Origin: Desulfobulbaceae bacterium
Lineage (GTDB): Bacteria > Desulfobacterota > Desulfobulbia > Desulfobulbales > Desulfobulbaceae
Assembly (NCBI GenBank): GCA_027011235.1
Contig: JALVAI010000488.1
Location: 1-5,003, forward strand
Direction: 5' to 3'
DNA length: 5,003 bases
Shown: in pieces, positions 1 to 4,568 of the stretch
Position numbering within the stretch: the stretch's first letter is position 1
Layout of the letters: each line of letters begins with the position of its first letter
Notes under the pieces: generated by a model
The model's input: the letters and a program-made list of their open reading frames with translations, nothing else
Told to the model about the DNA's origin: nothing
Database searches by the model: none
Made by a program: the position numbers and the translations under genes

Positions 1-291
1 ATGTAATCCCGGTGCTCTGCCGTATCTATGTTTCAATAGCGTATATACATATTTCAACAGTGAAAAGATAAAATAGGGCAATAGCAAGGTCCAGGCCCGT
101 TTTCCAACGAACTGCAGATATGATCCTTGTTTCCTGAATACAAAACCGGAAACAAAGAAAAATAAATGCATATGAAAGGTATAGATGTATGTCCGAAGGA
201 CGGAAGAAGGATCAAGGAAATGGCCCATCACGACCAGAAAGATCGCTAAAGCCTTTGCACTATCAATCCATTGTATACGCCGAGTCGGCAT
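1..291 (-). CDS. Acyltransferase 3 family membrane protein, N-terminal part (gene runs off left edge)
   Basis: This is the first 97 codons of a gene read leftward; there is no stop before base 1, so the C-terminal two thirds or more lie outside the window. The N-terminus reads MPTRRIQWIDSAKALAIF, then LVVMGHF, then YTFHMHLFFFVSGF near residues 37-50 and KRAWTLLLPYFIF near 64-76. This is the signature start of integral-membrane acyltransferases of the Acyl_transf_3 (OafA/fucose O-acetylase-like) family. His24 of the V-M-G-H motif is the conserved, functionally important histidine. Hydrophobic segments are visible at about 13-26, 37-52 and 67-86. Such proteins move acetyl or other acyl groups onto cell-surface sugars at the inner membrane; the acceptor cannot be told here. 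The family usually has Pro after FHM; here it is His42. The ATG is chosen because AGGGAG lies 7 nt upstream and the W-I-D-x-A-K motif begins right after it. It is separated from ugd by a palindromic repeat. Confidence 0.88.
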   Translation of the reverse strand, partial: MPTRRIQWIDSAKALAIFLVVMGHFLDPSSVLRTYIYTFHMHLFFFVSGFVFRKQGSYLQFVGKRAWTLLLPYFIFSLLKYVYTLLKHRYGRAPGLH

Positions 292-298
292 GCAAGAT

Positions 299-304
299 CT
301 CCCT
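299..304 (-). promoter_or_regulatory. Shine-Dalgarno site of the acyltransferase gene
   Basis: AGGGAG on the minus strand lies 7 nt before the ATG at 291. It fixes the start of the acyltransferase gene, whose coding frame is cut by the window edge and is otherwise easy to miss. Confidence 0.7.
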
Positions 305-437
305 AAAAAGCCTTTGGGCCATTACATTAAATTTGATTTTGAATTCACTCAAGCTGGACAAAGGTGGTAAGCAGATAGTTCAATGTATCATTCCCTGCGT
401 CAGTCCATTTTATCATCTTTGAGCTCTACCCATAGCC
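305..437. other. Intergenic leader between acyltransferase gene and repeat copy 1
   Basis: Apart from the weak promoter candidate, I see nothing else here. Short open frames on the plus strand across 185-422 have no recognisable protein character, and most of their length is the antisense of the acyltransferase gene. The palindromic repeat begins at about 438. Confidence 0.5.
326..352 (-). promoter_or_regulatory. Weak candidate sigma70-type promoter for the acyltransferase gene
   Basis: On the minus strand TTGAGT (347-352) and TTTAAT (326-331) are spaced by 15 bp, shorter than the ideal 17. The -10 matches consensus at five of six positions and the -35 at four. It lies in an AT-rich stretch just upstream of the ribosome binding site. 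This is pattern matching only and may be chance. Confidence 0.22.
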
Positions 438-616
438 CGTCATTCCCACGATCTCTCCATTTCGTCATTCCCGTGGTCTGTTGGGCGGGAATCCAATATG
501 GAGCATATGGCCAGGCATCTAATTGGATCCCCGTTCCCGACTAACTACCCTCGGGAATGACGCATTACCTCTGGGATGACGTTCCGTCCCCGACTACTGA
601 CCTCGGGAATAACGAC
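438..616 (+). repeat. Intergenic palindromic repeat, copy 1
   Basis: The full unit runs from CGTCATTCCCG (463) to about 616. An extra left half-unit (GTCATTCCCACG, from 439) begins 24-25 bp earlier. Visible hairpins: ATTCCCG (467-473) pairs with CGGGAAT (486-492), and TTCCCGA (534-540) pairs with TCGGGAA (551-557). A third, decayed stem lies at about 586-607. The left end CGTCATTCCC and right ends of type GGGAATGACG form terminal inverted repeats. The ATTCCC...GGGAAT module recalls the dRS3 element of Neisseria and similar REP-like repeats in Desulfobacterota. It fills the gap between the ugd stop and the acyltransferase gene. It shares its central core (ATATGGCCAGGCATCTA) with copy 3 and its right-hand modules with copy 2. 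It contains no coding gene. Confidence 0.9.
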
Positions 617-637
617 ACATCATGGGCAACACCCTGC

Positions 638-1945
638 TTATCTCCCAACTCCGACATAGGCAAATCCTTTATCTTTCATGGTATCGGGATCATAAACATT
701 GCGCAGGTCAACAAAGATTTTTTCGTTAAGCAACGAGGCAATACGGTCAAGATCCAGGGCCCGGTACTGGTTCCACTCAGTCATCAGGACCACGGCATCG
801 GCGCCGGTGCAGGCCTCGTAGGCATCGGCCACGTAGTGAATTCCTTCGGGCAGGTAATTTTTTGCCTCTTCCATGCCCTGGGGATCATGGGCCCTGATAG
901 TTGCTCCCTTTTCAAGCAGGGCCGGCAGGATGGACACCGCCGGAGCCTCTCGCATATCATCGGTTTCCGGCTTAAAGGTCAGACCGAGAACGGCGATTGT
1001 TTTTCCGGTTTCAGACCCGCCAAGTGCGTCACGGATTTTCTTCACCATTCGCGCCTTCTGGGCCGAGTTGACTTCGACGGCGGCCTCGACAATGCGGACG
1101 CTTTCGCCATATTCCTGAACGATCCGCATAAGGGCCAGGGTATCCTTTGGAAAACAGGAACCTCCGTAACCGGGGCCGGGGTGGAGGAACTTGGACCCGA
1201 TCCGGCCATCCATGCCAATGCCCTTGGCAAGGGCCGTGACATCGGCACCGACGGCCTCACAGACATTGGCCATTTCATTGATAAAGCTGATTTTAACGGC
1301 CAGAAAGGCATTGGCAGCGTACTTGATCAACTCCGCCGTTTCAACAGTGGTGCTGACGATTGGCGAATCCCTCAGATAAAGCGGTTTGTAAATCTCCCGC
1401 AGGACCTGTTCCGCCCGGTCGCTTTCCACACCAATGACCACCCGGTCGGGACGCATGAAATCGGTTATTGCCGCGCCCTCGCGCAAAAATTCCGGATTTG
1501 AGGCAACATCAAAGTCGGCTTTAGGGTTCGCCTCCCTAATGATGCGGGAGACCTGGCGGGCGGTTCCCACCGGCACCGTGCTTTTATCCACAATAACTGT
1601 ATATCCCTGCAGATGGCCGGCCAATTCTTTTGAGGCTTCGTACACATAGGTCAAATCGGCATATCCGTCGCCCCGCCGGGATGTGGGCGTGCCAACAGCG
1701 AGAAAAACCGCATCGGCTCCGGCAACAGCGCCTGAAATATCGGTCGTGAATCGCAGACGTTCTTCCTGGCGGTTTTTTGCGACCAGGGCATCAAGGCCCG
1801 GTTCGTAGATGGGAATTTGACCCGCATTAAGTTGCTTTATCTTGTCCGTCAGTTTATCCACACAGGTGACGTGATGGCCGAATTCGGCAAAACAGGTTCC
1901 GGTTACCAGGCCGACATAACCTGTTCCGATCATGGTGATGTTCAT
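638..1945 (-). CDS. ugd: UDP-glucose 6-dehydrogenase
   Basis: This complete 435-residue protein is of normal length for the UDP-glucose/GDP-mannose dehydrogenase family. It oxidises UDP-glucose to UDP-glucuronate with two NAD+ in the cytoplasm, supplying precursor for capsule, exopolysaccharide or LPS sugars. Visible landmarks are the NAD-binding GTGYVG at residues 7-12 and Asp30 at the end of the second strand. VGTPT follows at 84-88, DKSTVPVGT at 120-128 and SNPEFLREG at 149-157. The substrate helix KYAANAFLA starts at Lys208 with Asn212. The catalytic loop GPGYGGSCFPKD has nucleophile Cys264, with Lys267 and Asp268. The C-terminal domain contains GLTFKPETDDMR. All key residues are present. 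The ATG is supported by AAGGA 9 nt upstream (1955-1959) and by the nucleotide-binding motif starting immediately. It stands alone between repeat copies 1 and 2. The nearby acyltransferase gene suggests a surface-glycan locus. I cannot distinguish it from close relatives acting on other UDP-hexoses, but UDP-glucose is by far the most likely substrate. Confidence 0.96.
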   Translation of the reverse strand: MNITMIGTGYVGLVTGTCFAEFGHHVTCVDKLTDKIKQLNAGQIPIYEPGLDALVAKNRQEERLRFTTDISGAVAGADAVFLAVGTPTSRRGDGYADLTYVYEASKELAGHLQGYTVIVDKSTVPVGTARQVSRIIREANPKADFDVASNPEFLREGAAITDFMRPDRVVIGVESDRAEQVLREIYKPLYLRDSPIVSTTVETAELIKYAANAFLAVKISFINEMANVCEAVGADVTALAKGIGMDGRIGSKFLHPGPGYGGSCFPKDTLALMRIVQEYGESVRIVEAAVEVNSAQKARMVKKIRDALGGSETGKTIAVLGLTFKPETDDMREAPAVSILPALLEKGATIRAHDPQGMEEAKNYLPEGIHYVADAYEACTGADAVVLMTEWNQYRALDLDRIASLLNEKIFVDLRNVYDPDTMKDKGFAYVGVGR

Positions 1946-2180
1946 ACGGTATTTTCCTTTTTATGAGATTGTAAACGTATTCTTGAGGGTTATCTGAAAA
2001 TTGGTTCACGTGTGTTTTTTAACGTAACCTGTTGATTTTCATAGCTCGTTGGGCTGTTAATGCTTGCTGGTTTATCTGAAAATGGCGCAGAACGCCGGAT
2101 GATGTGCAGCACCACGTATGTTGCGCGGCACCACAAGAACACTCTTTGTTGTTCCGCTGCTGGTACGACATAACGATTAT
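1946..2180. other. Noncoding leader upstream of ugd with a 12-bp direct repeat
   Basis: These 235 bases between the ugd start and repeat copy 2 hold no gene I can support. A minus-strand open frame (1990-2190) looks random and has no ribosome binding site I trust. The ugd Shine-Dalgarno AAGGA lies at 1955-1959. The 12-mer TTATCTGAAAAT occurs twice in the same orientation (1990-2001 and 2072-2083), 82 bp apart. A pair of near-identical 10-mers, GCAGCACCAC and GCGGCACCAC, lies at 2106-2134, 19 bp apart. I could not pick a convincing -35/-10 pair for ugd. Such a long leader before a polysaccharide-precursor gene could hold regulator sites, but that is inference. Confidence 0.45.
1990..2083. repeat. 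Pair of 12-bp direct repeats upstream of ugd
   Basis: TTATCTGAAAAT is present exactly at 1990-2001 and 2072-2083. The flanks are similar as well (GG before, TGG after with a one-base shift), so the similarity extends to roughly 16 bases. The spacing is 82 bp, close to eight helical turns. The pair could be binding sites for a regulator of ugd or remnants of a small duplication; the sequence does not decide. Confidence 0.5.
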
Positions 2181-2363
2181 TCATTCCCACGGCCTGCCCT
2201 TTTCGTCATTCCCGCTGTCTGTTGGGTGGGAATCCAGTAAACATCCTGTAATCATGCATTTGCATTTCTCTGGATCCCCGTTCCCGACTAACTAACCTCG
2301 GGAATGACGCATTACCTTGCGGGGATGACGACCCATCCCCGACCAAAGAACTCGGGGATGGGG
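2181..2363 (+). repeat. Intergenic palindromic repeat, copy 2
   Basis: The unit starts with CGTCATTCCCG at 2204 and again has an extra left half (TCATTCCCACG, from 2181), with the same spacing as in copy 1. ATTCCC (2208-2213) pairs with GGGAAT (2228-2233), and TTCCCGA (2281-2287) pairs with TCGGGAA (2298-2304). CCCATCCCCGA (2332-2342) pairs perfectly with TCGGGGATGGG (2352-2362). The central segment (about 2237-2270) is unlike that of copies 1 and 3, while the right-hand modules match copy 1 closely. It occupies the gap between the ugd leader and the stop codon of the AbiEii-family gene, in the same orientation as the other two copies. Confidence 0.9.
2332..2362 (-). terminator. Strong hairpin at the 3' end of the AbiEii unit (possible transcript end)
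   Basis: An 11-bp perfect stem with a 9-nt loop lies 24 bases beyond the AbiEii stop codon and is formed by the right end of repeat copy 2. Its position and GC-rich stem would suit a transcription terminator or 3'-end stabiliser. There is no run of T after it on the minus strand, so it is not a canonical intrinsic terminator. Confidence 0.35.
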
Positions 2364-2386
2364 CACGAACCTTATTGAAAGAACAA

Positions 2387-3007
2387 TCAACCAACAGCTT
2401 TCACCCACAGTTCAAAATCATTTTTCATATGTATCCAGGGAATGTCGGTAAACATACTGATTTCCGGCTCCTGGTCCGCATCTTCAAAGTATGCCAGGCT
2501 CCTGATAACATGCCCGACGTCCTGTTGTTGAAATTTTTTCTGAAACAATTGCAGGTATTCCTCAAGAGGCCGATGATGCGAAACGAGATAATGAAGATCG
2601 ATAAAATCTTTGCGTGCGCCACGATTTGTGACCGCAGACAATTTCATGCAGGCGATATCATCAAGACCCGCCATTTGGATGCCATATTCATCCAATTGAC
2701 ACAAAGGATTGAGCATGGGGTAGCTATACCCGATAAAACTCACCTGGACCGTCTCTACCTCAAGATATAATGTTTCAAACGTACTGGTTAAAATAATAAA
2801 ATCGAGATTTGCACCCCTTAACCTGCGAAACAAAATTTCCGGATCACCTATTTTGTCACCAAACCAGTCAAAATCTATTGACGGTCGATGCCCGACCTGC
2901 AGCGCCAGGGCCGTCCCCCCTGCCAGGTACAAATCTGTGCCGGTTAATGCGTCAGCAAGTTTAGGCAGTATTTCTTTTTGTTGTTCATTCAGGACATCAA
3001 TGACCAA
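2387..3007 (-). CDS. AbiEii/AbiGii-family nucleotidyltransferase (putative toxin)
   Basis: With a TTG start this is a 206-residue cytoplasmic protein. YLAGGTALALQ (about 27-37), then GHR, then SIDFDWF (43-49) give the GG-T and D-x-D metal-binding motif of AbiEii-type nucleotidyltransferases, with Asp45 and Asp47. Downstream, LDDIACMKLSAV (115-126) and RGARKDFIDLHYL (129-141) carry the family's Lys122, Lys133, Asp134 and Asp137. AbiE and MenT relatives act as toxins that transfer nucleotides to RNA, and several MenT proteins modify tRNA 3' ends; the target here is unknown. The frame stays open to a GTG at 3079, but that would overlap the upstream gene by 83 bp and has poor ribosome-binding context. 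TTG at 3007 overlaps it by only 11 bp, has GGAG 8 nt upstream, and gives the N-terminus expected of the family. The upstream partner is probably the antitoxin. The pair is flanked by repeat copies, hinting at a transferable cassette. Confidence 0.87.
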   Translation of the reverse strand: MVIDVLNEQQKEILPKLADALTGTDLYLAGGTALALQVGHRPSIDFDWFGDKIGDPEILFRRLRGANLDFIILTSTFETLYLEVETVQVSFIGYSYPMLNPLCQLDEYGIQMAGLDDIACMKLSAVTNRGARKDFIDLHYLVSHHRPLEEYLQLFQKKFQQQDVGHVIRSLAYFEDADQEPEISMFTDIPWIHMKNDFELWVKAVG

Positions 3008-3335
3008 GACGATTTCTCCAGACAGGATCTGATTTTTTTGCCTTTTCCAACAGAGCTCTTCTTTTCCGGTCTGAAACACCGGCCACCAGAGCCCAGTAAT
3101 TGAGTTCCCGTGGAGGGAGAATTTTCCAGCCTTTCCTGAACAAATACTCCCTTATTTTTTTTTCTGAATAAACCTTTCGCAACCAGGTCATGGCCCGCCA
3201 GTCTCCCCTTGCCATAATCCTGGTCATGATCAATTCGCGATGTTTGCGGATATCAATGCGCTGCTGATCATATTCCCAGAAAAATCGATACAGGTCAGGT
3301 GGAAGTGGTCCGAAATTATCCAGCTGAGAGCTCAT
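2997..3335 (-). CDS. Small DUF6922-like protein, probable antitoxin partner of the AbiEii-family gene
   Basis: This 112-residue, strongly basic, largely helical-looking protein has no signal peptide or membrane segment. LPPDLYRFFWEYD near the start, then a D-x-x-K-H-x-x-L-I-x-x-R-I-x-x-R-G-D-W stretch (about 32-51) and an ILPPRELNYWALV segment (about 73-85) match my memory of the DUF6922 type. Those are small proteins encoded just before AbiEii-like nucleotidyltransferases. It does not look like the classical AbiEi antitoxin, which is larger and has an N-terminal winged helix. The 11-bp overlap with the downstream nucleotidyltransferase gene makes a two-gene operon and suggests an antitoxin or accessory role; this is inferred from context. 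A TTG three codons further upstream (3344) is possible, but AGGA (3346-3349) would be only 2 nt from it, against 10 nt from the ATG at 3335. The family name is from recognition, not a search. Confidence 0.78.
   Translation of the reverse strand: MSSQLDNFGPLPPDLYRFFWEYDQQRIDIRKHRELIMTRIMARGDWRAMTWLRKVYSEKKIREYLFRKGWKILPPRELNYWALVAGVSDRKRRALLEKAKKSDPVWRNRLGH
3016..3019 (-). promoter_or_regulatory. Shine-Dalgarno site deciding the TTG start of the AbiEii-family gene
   Basis: GGAG on the minus strand lies 8 nt before TTG (3007-3005), inside the end of the upstream gene. This arrangement suggests translational coupling of the pair and favours TTG over the more distant GTG at 3079. Confidence 0.6.
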
Positions 3336-3354
3336 GGTTTTCAAGTCCTGATCA

Positions 3355-3384
3355 ATGATAACAAGCTCTATTTATTTCCATCAA
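3355..3384 (-). promoter_or_regulatory. Candidate promoter of the toxin-antitoxin-like pair
   Basis: On the minus strand TTGATG (3379-3384) and TATCAT (3355-3360) are 18 bp apart, matching consensus at four and five of six positions. It sits between repeat copy 3 and the first gene of the pair, where an independent promoter would be expected. The predicted transcript start would fall close to, or within, the AGGA ribosome binding site, which argues against it. Confidence 0.27.
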
Positions 3385-3395
3385 TCTTCCAATTC

Positions 3396-3523
3396 CGTCA
3401 TTCCCACAATCTGTTGGGCGGGAATCCAGTATGGATTATATGGCCAGGCATCTATCTGGATCCCCGACAAAAAAAACTCGGGGATGACGACCCGTCCCCG
3501 ACGAAACAATCTCGGGGATGACG
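3396..3523 (+). repeat. Intergenic palindromic repeat, copy 3
   Basis: This is the shortest and cleanest copy, from CGTCATTCCCAC to GGGGATGACG, with 10-bp terminal inverted repeats (one mismatch). Three hairpins are visible: ATTCCC (3400-3405) with GGGAAT (3420-3425), ATCCCCGA (3460-3467) with TCGGGGAT (3478-3485), and TCCCCGA (3495-3501) with TCGGGGA (3512-3518). The last gains one G-T and one C-G pair further out. Its central core nearly equals that of copy 1, but it lacks the roughly 40-bp right module shared by copies 1 and 2. It also lacks a clear extra left half. It lies between the stop of the PP-loop gene and the toxin-antitoxin-like pair. The eight-T run on the minus strand is in a hairpin loop, not after a stem, so it is not a canonical terminator. 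Confidence 0.9.
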
Positions 3524-3548
3524 CCAGAAAAGGCATTGCACAAAACCA

Positions 3549-4568
3549 TCATGAACACTTATCCAAAATATCTTTTGAATACATGACCATGTGTTCAACT
3601 TCAGGCGGCTCTATCTTCTCTATCCCCTCTTCCCGGGTCATGACGCCTTCCCGGACCATATTGGCGATCTCCCAGACATAGGGATGAAAATTATACCGCA
3701 TGCGGTGGATCTGGTTGGCATAGGCATTGAGCAGGCAGTTGGAGGAATTGGGATCGGTATCATCCGGCTTTTCCCAGCCAAACTGTTTGATCCGCTCAAC
3801 TATCTTTTCTTCGTCATAGGGAAGAAAGGCAAGGGGATGCACGTTCCAGGGAAATTTCTCCGTTTGCTCAAACTGTCTTTCCGTCACAAAAAAGGGCAGG
3901 ATAGCATTTCCTGCTATCTCGACCAGCGGTTGCAGGGTCGCTTTCTGGGCATTGCGCATCAAGGCGGCATTGGTGCGCATCACCGAGGCCTGCACAGGCG
4001 CCTGCCCCGGTGACCAGCCATAGCCGATAAAGGGGATTTCCTTTTCCAGAGCTGTACGCAGAACTATCCCTTTGACAAAGCTGATGCAGCTGGTGCAGAT
4101 GGTGGACGCCCGTTCAAGTGTTTTTGCCGAATACAATTCCCGGCCGGCTGCGGTGGAAAAGATCCTGCGCAGCAGCTTGCGGGCAGGTCGAACGATCATC
4201 AGATCCACCCCGAGCGCTCCGCAGACCGTGCGGATATTTTCCTCGGCCCGGGGCGAGATAAAGGTATTATCAAGGGTCAGGGCCAATACCCGTAATCCAT
4301 AGCGGTTCACCAGAACATCCAGGGTGTAGGTGGAATCCTTGCCGCCGCTGTAAGCAACAATTACATCATAGGTATCTGTTTTTTTATGCTTCTTGAGTAA
4401 ATCAAGAAATTTCTGTTCATACTTTTTTTTCTTTGCCAGGTTGGCCTTATGGCCGCGATAACGCTGGCAGTATGTGCACTCGCCCTTGTCGTCAAAAGAA
4501 ATACCCGGAAAGGTGCTGGGTAGTATACAGCGGGAACATAAACGATACTCGGTTGGTTCCTGTTTCAC
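3549..4568 (-). CDS. PP-loop ATP-pyrophosphatase with zinc-ribbon-like N-terminus (thiolase or amidotransferase-like)
   Basis: This complete 339-residue cytoplasmic protein has a GTG start. Cys11-x2-Cys14 and Cys31-x2-Cys34 form a likely zinc site. VAYSGGKDST at 71-80 is the PP-loop that binds ATP and adenylates a substrate before attack by sulfur or ammonia. CTSC (Cys158, Cys161) and a distal Cys278 in NSSNCLLN follow, with a PLAFLPYDEEKI stretch and FGW at about 245-265. The N-terminus (CSRCILP...F-D-x-x-G-x-C-x-x-C) is like N-acetyl-sugar amidotransferases (WbpG/PseA). The SGGKDS form and CxxC-plus-distal-Cys layout recall TtcA/TtuA-type tRNA thiolases, which bind a 4Fe-4S cluster with three cysteines. 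No C-terminal zinc finger is present. The 4-bp overlap with prmC indicates translational coupling and mildly favours a translation-related role. Nearby glycan genes mildly favour the sugar role but lie beyond the toxin-antitoxin-like pair. The superfamily call is firm; the substrate is not. Confidence 0.85.
   Translation of the reverse strand: MKQEPTEYRLCSRCILPSTFPGISFDDKGECTYCQRYRGHKANLAKKKKYEQKFLDLLKKHKKTDTYDVIVAYSGGKDSTYTLDVLVNRYGLRVLALTLDNTFISPRAEENIRTVCGALGVDLMIVRPARKLLRRIFSTAAGRELYSAKTLERASTICTSCISFVKGIVLRTALEKEIPFIGYGWSPGQAPVQASVMRTNAALMRNAQKATLQPLVEIAGNAILPFFVTERQFEQTEKFPWNVHPLAFLPYDEEKIVERIKQFGWEKPDDTDPNSSNCLLNAYANQIHRMRYNFHPYVWEIANMVREGVMTREEGIEKIEPPEVEHMVMYSKDILDKCS

Noticed and set aside
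438..616. CRISPR-like or insertion-sequence interpretation of the repeats
   Set aside because: The copies are far apart, one per intergenic gap, with no regular spacers and no transposase gene nearby. They fit REP- or dRS3-like palindromic elements better.
557..1501. Long plus-strand open frame (314 codons) overlapping ugd
   Set aside because: It is antisense to ugd, whose minus-strand frame shows every family motif. The plus-strand translation has no recognisable domain and begins inside repeat copy 1.
2020..2110. Possible integron attC-like core (GTTGGGC) in the ugd leader
   Set aside because: A GTTRRRY-type heptamer is present, but I found no matching RYYYAAC partner at a proper distance and no inner arms that would fold, so it is probably chance.
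1990..2190. Minus-strand 66-codon frame upstream of ugd
   Set aside because: It has no family resemblance, no convincing ribosome binding site and random-looking composition, and it covers the direct-repeat leader. I treat it as noncoding.
3460..3485. Hairpin with eight T's on the minus strand as an intrinsic terminator of the PP-loop gene
   Set aside because: The T run forms the loop of the stem and does not follow it, so the canonical terminator layout is not met.
3355..3681. Plus-strand frame with a V-I-P-x-x-C-W-A-G-I-Q-like peptide
   Set aside because: This peptide is the translation of the CGTCATTCCC...GGGAATCCAG repeat, a common source of false gene calls. The rest of the frame is antisense to the PP-loop gene.
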